Positions 17,196-26,135 are shown, counted from the stretch's first letter. The stretch is DNA of 42,589 nt from Candidatus Cloacimonadota bacterium (GCA_012839325.1 DUNQ01000031.1:1-42589); one strand, 5' to 3'. A program made the numbers and translations. The notes: generated by a model not told the origin, from the letters alone.

Positions 17196-19361
17196 ATGTC
17201 CAAATATCTCAAAGATCTAAACTCCGCCCAATGCGAGGTGGTGACGGATACCGAGAATCCCATACTCGTCTTGGCAGGGGCGGGAAGCGGCAAGACGCGC
17301 TGCATCATCCATAGAGTGGCATATCTCATCAAAGAAAAAGGGGTGCCGCCTTGGAAGATACTGGTTGTTACGTTCACCAATAAAGCCGCGCGTGAGCTGA
17401 GAGAGCGCTTGGAAGATCTGCTCAATATCAATGCAAGTTCGCTGTGGGTGGGAACTTTCCACTCTATATGCCTGCGCATACTTCGCTTTGAGAAAGACTA
17501 TCATCCCTTTGGTGCGAATTTCAGTATCTATGGCGATGATGAGCAGCGCTCTATACTCAGAAAGATATACAAAGAGAAGGGTTATCATCAGAAAAACTAT
17601 CCATTCAATCGTGTGTTGAGTCGCATCAGTCGTTATAAAAATAGACTCATCCTGCCGGAAGAGATCAGCGAAGAAGAGAAAAACTTGGGCGTATATCAGA
17701 GCCGAGTGATAGACATCTATCATCAGTATCAGCAGACTCTTTTGATGAATAAAGCCATGGATTTTGACGACATCCTGCTATATACGGCGAGGCTTTTGCA
17801 GAGTCATGAAATGCTACGCAATAAATATCGTGAGACCTTCCAATATATCATGATAGACGAATATCAGGATACGAATATGGCGCAATTTGAGATCATTCAC
17901 CAACTCGGGCAGGGGCATCAGCGCGTATGTGTGGTGGGTGATGACGATCAGGCTATTTATAGTTTTAGGGGTGCGAGCTTGAGGAATATCCTTGAATTTG
18001 AGAAGGACTATGATTCCGTGCGCAAGATACGCTTGGAGCAGAACTATCGCAGCACAAACTCCATCCTGAGATTGGCGAATATCGTGATCAAGGAAAATCG
18101 GCAGAGGCATCCCAAGGCGCTTTTCAGTGAGCTCGGTGAGGGGCTCAAGCCGGTTCTGAATGTATATGAAAACGCAAATCTCGAAGCGGATATGATCGCG
18201 AAAGATATCTATGATATGTGGCAGGATGGGCTTGCTTTATCCGAGATGGTGGTGCTATATAGAACCAATGCTCAAAGCAGGTTGTTTGAGATTGCGCTCA
18301 CTCAAAAGAAGGTGCCTTACACAATCGTGGGAAGTCAAAATTTCTATCAACGTAAAGAGGTGAAAGATCTCATTGCCTATCTGAATGTGATGATCAATCC
18401 GGCGGATAATGAGAGCTTGCTCAGGATTATAAACGAACCGGCGCGCGGGATTGGACAGACCACGCAGGGACGTCTGCTTTCGCATGCAGCGGATGCGCAT
18501 ATCTCGATGTTTCAGGCTGTGCAAAATGTTGACTTTGTTCCCAAGATCAATGCCGGGCTCATGGCAAAGGTCAGTGATTTTGCCGAGATGATGAAGGGCT
18601 ATGCCTCGCGGGTGGGCAAAGATCCCGTTGTGGAGCTGGTCAAGGAGCTTGTGGAGGAGCTCGGCTTCATCGGGCAATATCGCAAAAGCGGGGATCCGAA
18701 AGAGATTGCGCGGGCGGAGAACCTCATTGAGTTCGTGGCATCTGTCAGTGAATTTGCCGATCGCTTTTATGAAGAGAATAACAGAGCTGCGCTGCTTGCA
18801 GATTTCATGCCGCATGTGGCTTTGCAGACCGATCTTGATAGGGCGGAGGGGCAGCAGGAGAGCATCATGCTCATGACCCTGCACAATGCCAAGGGGCTTG
18901 AGTTTGACACCGTGTATATCGCCGGGATGGAAAACGAGCTTTTGCCGCATAGGATGAGCATGGAAACCCGCGAGGAGATAGAGGAAGAGCGGCGACTCTT
19001 TTACGTGGGCATCACGCGTGCGAAGAGAAGGCTGGTGCTCAGTTTGGCTCAAACGCGAAGGTTATACGATGCATTTATGGTTACGCGTCCCAGCCTCTTT
19101 CTTAGGGGCTTGGATACATCCGTCTTAGAGGCTCAAACGCCTGTGCCGCAGAGGCCGCAATCTACATATAGAAAGCCGAGATCGAAGGTTAGGGACAGTC
19201 AAAAGCATTATAAGATAGGGCAAAAAGTGTGGCACGATGAATATCATGATGGGGTGATTCTGGCAGTGAACGGCATGGATGAGGATGCCATCGTAACGGT
19301 ATCTTTCAAGAGCGGCAAGCTGATCAAGGTTGTGGGTAGGTTTTTAAAGACTGAGTTTTAA
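17196..19361 (+). CDS. pcrA: PcrA/UvrD-type superfamily 1A DNA helicase
   Basis: A 3'-5' DNA helicase acting in nucleotide excision repair, mismatch repair and replication-fork maintenance. 721 residues, normal for the family. Motifs in order: AGAGSGKT (Walker A, 27-34), TFTNKAARELRERL (Ia), GTFHSICLRILR, DEYQDTN (II), GDDDQAIYSFRGA (III), LEQNYRST (IV), LMTLHNAKGLEFDTVYIAGM (V) and FYVGITRAKRRL (VI). The last ~45 residues (GQKVWHDEYHDGVILAVNG) form the Tudor-like C-terminal domain found in PcrA. ATG follows the preceding TAA with no gap, so it depends on upstream translation. The last gene of the operon. Confidence 0.95.
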   Translation: MSKYLKDLNSAQCEVVTDTENPILVLAGAGSGKTRCIIHRVAYLIKEKGVPPWKILVVTFTNKAARELRERLEDLLNINASSLWVGTFHSICLRILRFEKDYHPFGANFSIYGDDEQRSILRKIYKEKGYHQKNYPFNRVLSRISRYKNRLILPEEISEEEKNLGVYQSRVIDIYHQYQQTLLMNKAMDFDDILLYTARLLQSHEMLRNKYRETFQYIMIDEYQDTNMAQFEIIHQLGQGHQRVCVVGDDDQAIYSFRGASLRNILEFEKDYDSVRKIRLEQNYRSTNSILRLANIVIKENRQRHPKALFSELGEGLKPVLNVYENANLEADMIAKDIYDMWQDGLALSEMVVLYRTNAQSRLFEIALTQKKVPYTIVGSQNFYQRKEVKDLIAYLNVMINPADNESLLRIINEPARGIGQTTQGRLLSHAADAHISMFQAVQNVDFVPKINAGLMAKVSDFAEMMKGYASRVGKDPVVELVKELVEELGFIGQYRKSGDPKEIARAENLIEFVASVSEFADRFYEENNRAALLADFMPHVALQTDLDRAEGQQESIMLMTLHNAKGLEFDTVYIAGMENELLPHRMSMETREEIEEERRLFYVGITRAKRRLVLSLAQTRRLYDAFMVTRPSLFLRGLDTSVLEAQTPVPQRPQSTYRKPRSKVRDSQKHYKIGQKVWHDEYHDGVILAVNGMDEDAIVTVSFKSGKLIKVVGRFLKTEF

Positions 19362-19473
19362 GGGCAATAATCGGGCGGACTTTTTGGGGAGAATCCTATC
19401 AGGTAAATCAGGGTTGTTTTTTTCAATTATAAAAACCACATTTCTGTAGCAAGAAAACAGAGGAATATCTCTA

Positions 19474-19649
19474 CAAGTTTACATAACATTTTCTGACTCA
19501 AAAAAATCTTCAACTTTTTCTCATCTTCGGAACATCTATGGAATCAAGCTCTTAAATGCTGTTTAGAAAACTGACTATTTTCAAGTTGAAAAATAAATCG
19601 CGTTTTTGGCCACAATTTTGGGTTTTGGGCTCCTATATAAAAGTAGAGG
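19474..19649 (+). repeat. Bipartite conserved element, copy 2
   Basis: The 19-bp block (19474-19492) and the 28-bp block (19622-19649) are identical to 12587-12605 and 12701-12728. Spacing between block starts is 148 here against 114 there, and the interiors do not align. No coding gene lies downstream on the + strand. Confidence 0.7.
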
Positions 19650-19691
19650 GTGTCGTTCACCAAAAAGAAATTTGAATAGTGAAGATGCACG

Positions 19692-19725
19692 GCTCTCTTC
19701 CTGATCAGTCGGGAGCGGTTTTCTT
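19692..19725 (+). terminator. Weak terminator-like hairpin
   Basis: GCTCTC (19692-19697) pairs with GGGAGC (19711-19716, one G-U), followed by GGTTTTCTT. It could end either pcrA read-through or a short transcript starting at the conserved element. Confidence 0.35.
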
Positions 19726-19888
19726 AATTCAAAAATCGATGGTGCGAGCGGCATTTCTCTATAGTTCTTTTATAAGTGTATAGTTGTGTAAAAATTGTGA
19801 AATTATAAGGCCAAAAGTGAATGTGGAAGCCTAAGTAGCGAAGCTGTGTCTGCCATCTCTATGGCTGGTGGTGTTTGGTGAAAATTAT

Positions 19889-20554
19889 TTATTTCATCAG
19901 AACCAGCATGCCAAAGAAGTGGCTGATACAGCCCGCTAAAACGAAGAGATGCCATATAGCATGATGGAAAGGCATCTTGCGCGCCACATAGAAGATAATG
20001 CCCAGTGAATAGCAAGCACCGCCGATGAGCATCCATGTCAGGAAGCCGCGCGGAACAGTCTGCAAGAGCGGCTTTACCGCTATCATCACCATCCAGCCCA
20101 TGAGCAGGTAGATGACGATTGAGAGCCATTTGAGCTTGCCCATTGCAAATATCTTGAGCAATATCCCGGCTATCGTGAGTCCCCAGATGATGCCAAAAAG
20201 AGTCCAACCCCAGCCGCCGCGCATCGTTCCTATCGTCACCGGCGTATATGTTCCGGCTATCAGCAGAAAGATGGAGGTATGATCTAAAATCCTGAAAAAG
20301 CGCTTCACCTTGGGCTGCGGAAAGGAGTGGTACAGCGTGGACGACATAAAGAGCGTGATCATAGTTGCGCCATAGATGCTGAAGGATACCACCTTCCAGA
20401 CGTCGCTGATCCTGGCGGCATAGACCACCAGAATTACCAATGCGGCGATGGAGAGTCCGGCGCCTATTCCATGAGTGATAGCATTTGCCAGTTCTTCGGG
20501 AAGGCTTTGTTTGGGGCTGAGCGGGATGCGATCTAAAAAGCTTTTCTTATTCAT
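19889..20554 (-). CDS. Hemolysin III family (PAQR-like) membrane protein
   Basis: 221 residues with seven predicted transmembrane segments. Family signatures: ELANAITHGIGAGLS near residue 21, STLYHS, DHTSIFLLIAGTYTPV, and the C-terminal HAIWHLFVLAGCISHF carrying conserved histidines that in PAQR proteins coordinate zinc. The family name is historical, and a hemolytic role should not be assumed. Its ATG overlaps the end of nadD by 8 nt, as the last gene of the operon. Confidence 0.9.
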   Translation of the reverse strand: MNKKSFLDRIPLSPKQSLPEELANAITHGIGAGLSIAALVILVVYAARISDVWKVVSFSIYGATMITLFMSSTLYHSFPQPKVKRFFRILDHTSIFLLIAGTYTPVTIGTMRGGWGWTLFGIIWGLTIAGILLKIFAMGKLKWLSIVIYLLMGWMVMIAVKPLLQTVPRGFLTWMLIGGACYSLGIIFYVARKMPFHHAIWHLFVLAGCISHFFGMLVLMK

Positions 20555-21179
20555 TAAACGACCTGATTATCTCTTCTTCAATAGTAGGATCTACCATGCC
20601 CGTAATGCTTTGCCCTCGTGCTATGCGGGAACGTATCTGAGTGGAAGATATCTCACACATGGGGATATCTAAAAAGTGGTGAGTGATCTCGGAAAGTATA
20701 TTGCAGGGGATGATGGCATTCGGACGCGGCAGAACGATGAATATCACGTTTTCTTTGAGCCACTGATAGTCATGCCAGAGGTGGAGCTTTTCAAGGTTAT
20801 CTGCGCCTATTATAAAGGCAAAGTTCTGATCGGGAAGTTCGCCCTTTAGCTTGCGGATGAGATCACTGGTATAGCCGCTTTCACCTCTTTCGCTATCCCA
20901 AACCTCTATGGGTGTGCTAAACTCCTCTGCCGGCTGACTTACAAACTTGAGCAGATTGCAGTTTTGAATGGCTTTTTTTAACAGCTCCAAGCGCAGATCA
21001 TAGTCCAGGAATATGTCCTTTTTCTTGAAGTTATGCCTGTATGCCGGAACCATGAGAACCTTGCTGACAGGCGTTCTTGAGAGCACCTCTCTTGCCAGAT
21101 AGATATGCCCGTTATGGACGGGATCAAAGCTTCCTCCCAAGATTGCAAAGGAACCGCGCAAGAGTTCTACAGTCTTCAT
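20547..21179 (-). CDS. nadD: Nicotinate-nucleotide adenylyltransferase
   Basis: Converts nicotinate mononucleotide and ATP to deamido-NAD, the penultimate step of NAD synthesis. 210 residues, normal length. GGSFDPVHNGH (15-25) is the nucleotidyltransferase GxFDPxHxGH motif, and ISSTQIRSRIARGQSI near the C terminus is the second substrate motif (SSTxIR). Starts 1 nt after the bamD stop. The bamD-nadD neighbourhood is unremarkable but suggests co-expression of envelope assembly and cofactor synthesis. Confidence 0.95.
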   Translation of the reverse strand: MKTVELLRGSFAILGGSFDPVHNGHIYLAREVLSRTPVSKVLMVPAYRHNFKKKDIFLDYDLRLELLKKAIQNCNLLKFVSQPAEEFSTPIEVWDSERGESGYTSDLIRKLKGELPDQNFAFIIGADNLEKLHLWHDYQWLKENVIFIVLPRPNAIIPCNILSEITHHFLDIPMCEISSTQIRSRIARGQSITGMVDPTIEEEIIRSFNE

Positions 21180-21180
21180 C

Positions 21181-21912
21181 TTACTTCTTCTTAAACTTCT
21201 TTTTTAGTTTACGATGTTCTTTAGAATCAGGATATCGGCTTGCCAATATCTGATACTTTTCCTGCGCCTTTTCAGTGTTTTTCTGATGGCGATAAAGCAG
21301 TGCAGAATAATACAGCGACTTGCAATCAAGCTCATCGATATTGCCCAGATCTGTCACTTCTTCAAAGTACATCAAAGCAGCGCTATAGTCTTTCATTTTA
21401 TAGTAGATATATCCGTTCAGATACTTCTTTTCTATGAGTTTATACTGCGCTTTACGAATGTATTCCAAGGCGTTTTCAAAGCGCGGATCGCGAGGATATC
21501 TATCGATGAAATTGCCGAAAGCATCGATGGCGAGATAGGTTTCATATTGATCCAGATGCGGTGAGAGCGACTCTTCAAAATAGCAGACGGCAACTCGATA
21601 GTAGGCATCCGAAACGTTTGAATGATCCGGGAAAGCATCGATAAATTGTTGATATTTGAGTCGCGCATCCACGAACTTATTCTGCTCGAAATAGCTGTCT
21701 GCAAGACGCACGGTGGCGTATGCAGTTGCGGCAGATTTCCTCTCAAAAGATATCTCGTCATAGATGGTGGCAGCTTTCGCATACTTGCCCTTGGCAAAGA
21801 GCTCATCGGCTTTTGCGAGCTTTTCATCGGCGCCGGGCTCATGCCTATTGCGACTGCAAGAGACGCCGAAGACCAGCACGATCACAAGTAATAGATATAG
21901 ATATCGCTTCAT
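21181..21912 (-). CDS. bamD: Outer-membrane assembly lipoprotein BamD
   Basis: A component of the BAM complex that folds beta-barrels into the outer membrane. 243 residues, with a lipoprotein signal ending in VSCS (Cys19), then TPR-like units typical of BamD: KADELFAKGKYAKAATIYDE, RLKYQQFIDAFPDHSNVSDA, AIDAFGNFIDRYPRDPRF. The repeated F-x-P-x-H/D pattern at unit ends is characteristic. The lysine-rich C terminus (RKLKKKFKKK) is unusual in charge. AAAGGA lies upstream of the ATG. Confidence 0.88.
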   Translation of the reverse strand: MKRYLYLLLVIVLVFGVSCSRNRHEPGADEKLAKADELFAKGKYAKAATIYDEISFERKSAATAYATVRLADSYFEQNKFVDARLKYQQFIDAFPDHSNVSDAYYRVAVCYFEESLSPHLDQYETYLAIDAFGNFIDRYPRDPRFENALEYIRKAQYKLIEKKYLNGYIYYKMKDYSAALMYFEEVTDLGNIDELDCKSLYYSALLYRHQKNTEKAQEKYQILASRYPDSKEHRKLKKKFKKK

Positions 21913-21927
21913 TTAGTAATAATTCCT

Positions 21928-22473
21928 TTATTCCATTGTCCACAGCAAAAAGACTATCGACGCCACAACGCTGATGGCTATCAGGGGATCAAACCATCGC
22001 AGGCGGACAGCTGAGCTGTTTGGCTTTGATTCACTATTGAGCAAGACCTCAAAACTGTCAAGCTTTAGCAGACGATTCTGTGGCAAAGAGATTTGTTTGA
22101 CCACAAAGGTGCTGATGGGAATGCGGCGCGTGGTATATGAAAAGAAGCTTTTTTCTTCCACTTGTTGCCAATCGAGATTAAGATCTATTTGCACCAAGAC
22201 GCCGGTTTCATCGGCGGGCAAAAAGCTCTCTATCGAGTGAGGCTCTCTGACATCAAACTCTCTTTTTAGCAATTCTGCGCTTAGCTCTCGCTTGAGTGAA
22301 GGAGTCCATTCCCCGCAGCGAATATCCAAAACGTGTATTTCTTCGGAGCTGAGCAGATCGGCAATCCTCAGCGCCAATACCTGGGATTGATCTTTGATTT
22401 CTGTTGCCCACGCCACAGAGACGCGGGCGAACAGAAATACAATCGTGATTGTGATCAATACACGTTTTATCAC
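21928..22473 (-). CDS. Unknown envelope protein with signal peptide and C-terminal helix
   Basis: 181 residues. The N-terminal hydrophobic segment (VLITITIVFLFARVSVAWA) looks like a cleavable signal peptide. A periplasmic alpha/beta domain of ~120 residues follows (VLDIRCGEWTPSLKRELSAE, GVLVQIDLNLDWQQVEEKSF), then a C-terminal transmembrane helix (PLIAISVVASIVFLLW) with only three residues after it. I do not recognise the family. Its position between CpoB-like and BamD genes matches where LptE-like genes are found in some phyla, but no lipobox or LptE signature is visible. Confidence 0.7.
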   Translation of the reverse strand: MIKRVLITITIVFLFARVSVAWATEIKDQSQVLALRIADLLSSEEIHVLDIRCGEWTPSLKRELSAELLKREFDVREPHSIESFLPADETGVLVQIDLNLDWQQVEEKSFFSYTTRRIPISTFVVKQISLPQNRLLKLDSFEVLLNSESKPNSSAVRLRWFDPLIAISVVASIVFLLWTME

Positions 22474-22485
22474 ATTAATTTCGTC

Positions 22486-23394
22486 TTATTTTGCTTGATT
22501 GAGGTATCTTTCTACCAAGTCCATCCGGTTGTATTTGGGATAGTTCGTTTTAACTTTGTTCAGCTCATCGCGAGCAGCTTTTTTATTGCCGAGATGCAAT
22601 TGGCACATTCCTATCTTCAGCTGAGAATCAGCCGCCTTGTGGGCACCGGGATAGTTGTTTATTACATTCTTGAATTCCTGCATAGCAAGATCCACTTTGC
22701 CTTGTGCATACAAGCTTTCGGCTTTCCAATAGACGGCATTACTTGCCAGTTTGCTGGAAGGATATTTGTTTCTGAAAGCGTCCAGTTTTCTTATGGCAGT
22801 ATTGAAATTACGCTTGCCATATTCGGCGCGTGCGGCTTCATATTCGTTTTCTTCGCCGGAAGAAGAAGCTGCTGATACACCTGCCGTGGAAGTTCCTGAC
22901 GGTGCTGCTCTGAAATCAGCTCTCAAGTCAGCAAGTTCTCTGCGCAATGTTGCAACCTCACGTTTGAGATTTTCCATTTCTTGCAGCTGTTCGGGGCTCA
23001 GCCCTTCGCCGCTTTGAACGATATATACGGGCTCGCCGTCGGCTCCGTCTTCACCGTCCACACCGTCGCGAACGCCTACAACCATGCCGTCTACGCGACC
23101 CTCGAGATTGCGGATCATATTTACGATAGCGCGGTCAGATTCCACTACAGCCGTACTGAGTTCTTCGAGCATGGAAGCCAGTTCTTTGTTTTCACGAATA
23201 ATCATTCTCATGTCGGCTTCATTTTGTCTCAATTGCTTGTCGATTGCTTCTCCGTCGATCTCGACCTTAGGTTGAGCTGATAGAGCCTGATCTTTTTGAC
23301 CCAGGGCAGCTTGCTCATCCATCTCTGCTTTGTTTCCGGCGCATGCCGCCAATAGCAGTAAAATTAGCATTAGAGGTAATATTCTTTTCATCAC
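22486..23394 (-). CDS. CpoB/YbgF-like Tol-Pal-associated lipoprotein
   Basis: 302 residues. A lipoprotein signal ends at LLAAC (Cys18 from the first of two Met). Residues ~50-160 are coiled coil, interrupted by a short glycine-rich collagen-like stretch (108-121, DGVDGEDGADGE). The C-terminal ~120 residues are three TPR-like repeats, AEYGKRNFNTAIRKLDAFRN and later QEFKNVINNYPGAHKAADSQ, matching the YbgF/CpoB C-terminal domain. In Proteobacteria the family coordinates Tol-Pal with peptidoglycan synthesis in the periplasm; lipidation here is a difference from E. coli CpoB. Followed 12 nt later by the unknown envelope gene. Confidence 0.82.
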   Translation of the reverse strand: MMKRILPLMLILLLLAACAGNKAEMDEQAALGQKDQALSAQPKVEIDGEAIDKQLRQNEADMRMIIRENKELASMLEELSTAVVESDRAIVNMIRNLEGRVDGMVVGVRDGVDGEDGADGEPVYIVQSGEGLSPEQLQEMENLKREVATLRRELADLRADFRAAPSGTSTAGVSAASSSGEENEYEAARAEYGKRNFNTAIRKLDAFRNKYPSSKLASNAVYWKAESLYAQGKVDLAMQEFKNVINNYPGAHKAADSQLKIGMCQLHLGNKKAARDELNKVKTNYPKYNRMDLVERYLNQAK

Positions 23395-23402
23395 TATACT
23401 CC

Positions 23403-24815
23403 TTAGTCTGAAGTTAAAAATGCTTTGTAAGCTTTGAAGGTTGAATAAACATCAGCTTTGGAGCTGAGCTCATACAGGGAGTGCATTCCCATGAGTCCCA
23501 CTCCACAGTCGATTACTTTGGCGCCGAGATTTGCCAGGATGTAAGCGATTGTTCCGCCTCCGCCTTCATCCACTTTGCCTAAAGATCCCATCTGCCAGAG
23601 CACATCGGCTTCATTGAATATTTTGATAACTTTTGCGGTGAATTCGGCATCGGCGTCATTACAAGATGACTTTCCGCCGGCGCCGGTGAATTTTGAGATA
23701 CCTATGCCATGGTTAAAGATCACGGCATTTTGTTTTTCATGAACTCCGGGATAGTTGGGGTTGATAGCAGCCGCAACATCCGCGCTCAAGATTTGTGAAT
23801 TGATGAATGCCTTACGCAGGTTTGCCGAGGAATTACACTCGCCGTTATGCTCCATGAGATCACTTACGAAATCTTGGATGAAAACGCTGTGCGCACCCGT
23901 TGCACCTTGGCTTCCCACCTCTTCTTTATCCGAGAAATAGGCTATCATGGTGCGCTTGGGTTTTGCGTCCAGGTTTGCCAAAAGTGCGGTGAGCGAGGTG
24001 TATGCACAAGATCTGTCGTCCTGACCGTAAGCCAAGACCATGCTTCTATCTATGCCTGCATCGCGAGCCTTTCCTGCGGGCACGAGATATAGCTCGGCAG
24101 AGAGGAAATCAGCTTCTTTGATGCCATAAAGTTCGTTCAAGATTTCCAGTGCATAGACCTTTGCAGCCTGCTTAACTTCGGCTTCAGGTTCCACTTTTCC
24201 GCTGAAGATAAGCTTCATGTGTGATGCACTGATGGCTTCGCCAATGGTCTTACCCATCTGCTGTTTGCGCGCCAAATGCGGCAAGAGATCCGGGATCACA
24301 AACACGGGATCATCTTCTTTTTCGCCGATATTGATCTCCACCGTGCTGCCATCGGCTTTGATGACCACGCCATGCAGCGCCAAGGGAGTGGAAACCCATT
24401 GATATTTCTTGATTCCGCCATAGTAGTGAGTTTGTGCACAAAGCATCTGTGAAGGACCGTCCTCAAAGAGGGGATTTTGTTTGAGGTCAACTCTGGGTGT
24501 ATCTATATGGCTTGCCACCATATTGAAGCCATTTACGATGGGCTCGGAACCGAGCACGGCAATCGCCATTGTTTTGCCTCTGAAGATACCATAAACCTTT
24601 TTTGAGCCCTTTTCGCCGCCCAATTCTACGAATTTATGTTTTTTGAGTTCATTTACAATCCATTTCACACTTTCCCTTTCGGTTTTAGCCTCATTGAGAA
24701 AGTTCTTATAGCCTGTTGCATAGTCCATTGCAGCTTCTTGATCCGCTTTCGGAGCTTCTTTCCAGAAGTTCTTCCTTTCATAAGTCAAGGAGCTATCTTG
24801 TTCTTTTTTCTCCAT
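23403..24815 (-). CDS. M18 family aminopeptidase
   Basis: A cytoplasmic zinc aminopeptidase removing N-terminal residues in peptide turnover. About 470 residues. Motifs: NMVASHIDTPR (H103 and D105 metal ligands), GQDDRSCAYTSLTALL (metal-binding Asp), FSDKEEVGSQGATGA (catalytic/metal Glu pair) and CGVGLMGMHSLYE near the C terminus (last His ligand). The ATG at 24815 is preferred over the one at 24827 because GGAG lies 6 nt upstream of it. The gene lies between greA and the CpoB-like gene, an apparently non-functional linkage. Confidence 0.9.
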   Translation of the reverse strand: MEKKEQDSSLTYERKNFWKEAPKADQEAAMDYATGYKNFLNEAKTERESVKWIVNELKKHKFVELGGEKGSKKVYGIFRGKTMAIAVLGSEPIVNGFNMVASHIDTPRVDLKQNPLFEDGPSQMLCAQTHYYGGIKKYQWVSTPLALHGVVIKADGSTVEINIGEKEDDPVFVIPDLLPHLARKQQMGKTIGEAISASHMKLIFSGKVEPEAEVKQAAKVYALEILNELYGIKEADFLSAELYLVPAGKARDAGIDRSMVLAYGQDDRSCAYTSLTALLANLDAKPKRTMIAYFSDKEEVGSQGATGAHSVFIQDFVSDLMEHNGECNSSANLRKAFINSQILSADVAAAINPNYPGVHEKQNAVIFNHGIGISKFTGAGGKSSCNDADAEFTAKVIKIFNEADVLWQMGSLGKVDEGGGGTIAYILANLGAKVIDCGVGLMGMHSLYELSSKADVYSTFKAYKAFLTSD

Positions 24816-24837
24816 TGGAGTCTCCATTTCTATTTTA

Positions 24838-25320
24838 TTAATATATTTCTATAACGCGAAGTCGTCTCTTGCCCATGGGGGCATTGATTTCGGCTATTTG
24901 ATTTTGTTTTTTACCAAGCAATCCGCGTCCTATCGGAGAGACCACGGATACCACTTGAATCTCTTTTTCGTCTTCATAAAAATTGACCTCTGCCGCACCC
25001 ACGAGGCGAAAGCGGAGCTCTTCTCCGGTAGCCTCGTCTTTGGTGAGACAATCACAGCCAAAACGAACCACATCCTTGGGCAGGGCAGCGCTATCCACCA
25101 CCTTGAGAGTGCTGGCACGGCGCCTTAAAAAATCTATTTCGGAATCAATGGCGCGCTGTCTTTCACGGGCAGCTTTATACTCGGCATTTTCGCTTAGATC
25201 GCCGAATTCCCGCGCTACAGCCACAGCTTTGATGACTTCAGGTCTTTCCGTCATCAAATCATTTATCCTTTTTTGCATCCTTTCCATTCCCTGAGTTGTA
25301 ATATAAATACTCAGATCCAC
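24838..25320 (-). CDS. greA: Transcription elongation factor GreA
   Basis: Rescues backtracked RNA polymerase by stimulating transcript cleavage. 160 residues, standard length. The N-terminal coiled coil carries the acidic tip AREFGDLSENAEYKAARERQ (D41, E44), and the C-terminal FKBP-like domain has VVSPIGRGLLGKK. Start is GTG at 25320, sharing its G with the TAG of the preceding gene, so translation is coupled. Starting here gives the expected N-terminal spacing. Confidence 0.95.
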   Translation of the reverse strand: MDLSIYITTQGMERMQKRINDLMTERPEVIKAVAVAREFGDLSENAEYKAARERQRAIDSEIDFLRRRASTLKVVDSAALPKDVVRFGCDCLTKDEATGEELRFRLVGAAEVNFYEDEKEIQVVSVVSPIGRGLLGKKQNQIAEINAPMGKRRLRVIEIY

Positions 25321-26135
25321 TACGCTTTAGCTCCTTTTTTTCTTTTTATAATCCTATATGCGGCAGTTCCCGCCTTCTTTACGCGAGCGTTACCACTTTT
25401 TGTCCACGTTTCCACGATCGGCTCGATCTCGGGGTGGTAGTCTATAACCGATGCAGCCAGCAGTTCCACGATCTGTGGATCTCTGGTAATTCCAAATTCT
25501 TCCCACACTCCAAGATAGATCTCTTTGGATTGCTTTGCAACCGTTTTTAGGAACATTGCATGCAAGCTTTGCAATTCATCAAGGGGGTAAGCCCATTGAT
25601 TTTGCAAGCAGTGCAAGATTTCATCGATGAGATCATCTCGCCTTCTGATGAGTTTTAGGCAGAGATTCGTAGCTGCCCAGGCGAGGTCTTTATTTTCGTC
25701 TCTCACCCAGCCTAACACTTTATCCAGATATTTATCGGGATGTCTGCGCAGATGGGAGAGCAAAACTCTATCCAAGAGAGCATTGATTTGAGAGCTATTT
25801 GAACCCTCAAAAGCTTCTTCTAAAAGAGGGAAGTAAACATCAGGCTTTTTGTGGATAAGTTTTTGAAGTATCGCTGCAAAAGCCAATTTGCCATGTTCGT
25901 CCTTTTCTTGCCAAAGATGGCGATAGAAAGGAAGATAGTCGGCATGTTTGCGCCCCAAGCGTGAAACAATCACTCCAGAGACATAAGTAATCACTCGGGA
26001 GGGAATCTTACCATTGACACGCTCGGGGTAGGCATTAAAGATTATTTCAAAATCATAGTCGCCATTGGGCAATTTGTTTTTCAAATAATCTTCCGTATCC
26101 AAAGTAAACCGTTCTTTCCAGTCTATGGTAAGCAT
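25320..26135 (-). CDS. Helical-repeat (HEAT/ARM-like) protein, function unknown
   Basis: 271 residues, nearly all predicted alpha-helix arranged in pairs (HADYLPFYRHLWQEKDEHGK, LLDRVLLSHLRRHPDKYLDK, AWAATNLCLKLIRRRDDL), ending in a basic tail (YRIIKRKKGAKA). The pattern resembles HEAT or DNA-alkylation-repeat solenoids, but no catalytic residues of AlkD-type glycosylases can be assigned. First gene of the eight-gene operon, with AGGAGA upstream of the ATG. Cytoplasmic. Confidence 0.65.
   Translation of the reverse strand: MLTIDWKERFTLDTEDYLKNKLPNGDYDFEIIFNAYPERVNGKIPSRVITYVSGVIVSRLGRKHADYLPFYRHLWQEKDEHGKLAFAAILQKLIHKKPDVYFPLLEEAFEGSNSSQINALLDRVLLSHLRRHPDKYLDKVLGWVRDENKDLAWAATNLCLKLIRRRDDLIDEILHCLQNQWAYPLDELQSLHAMFLKTVAKQSKEIYLGVWEEFGITRDPQIVELLAASVIDYHPEIEPIVETWTKSGNARVKKAGTAAYRIIKRKKGAKA

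Larger units (their letters stand above)
19362..19888. other. Convergent intergenic region with conserved element and weak terminator
   Basis: Lies between the ends of pcrA (+) and the hemolysin III gene (-). Contains the second copy of the bipartite conserved element and a weak hairpin (19692-19725). No ORF with a ribosome-binding site was found. The element followed by a terminator-like hairpin could be a short non-coding RNA unit. Confidence 0.45.

Noticed and set aside
19803-20207. 134-codon minus-strand frame overlapping the hemolysin III gene
   Set aside because: A shadow of the hemolysin III gene, whose family motifs are clear in the other frame.
19889-20554. Hemolysin III family protein as a virulence toxin
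   Set aside because: The family name is historical; the sequence shows a PAQR-like membrane protein within a housekeeping operon.
21928-22473. LptE assignment for the unknown envelope gene
   Set aside because: Position fits, but there is no lipobox and no LptE-like signature, and a C-terminal membrane helix is atypical.
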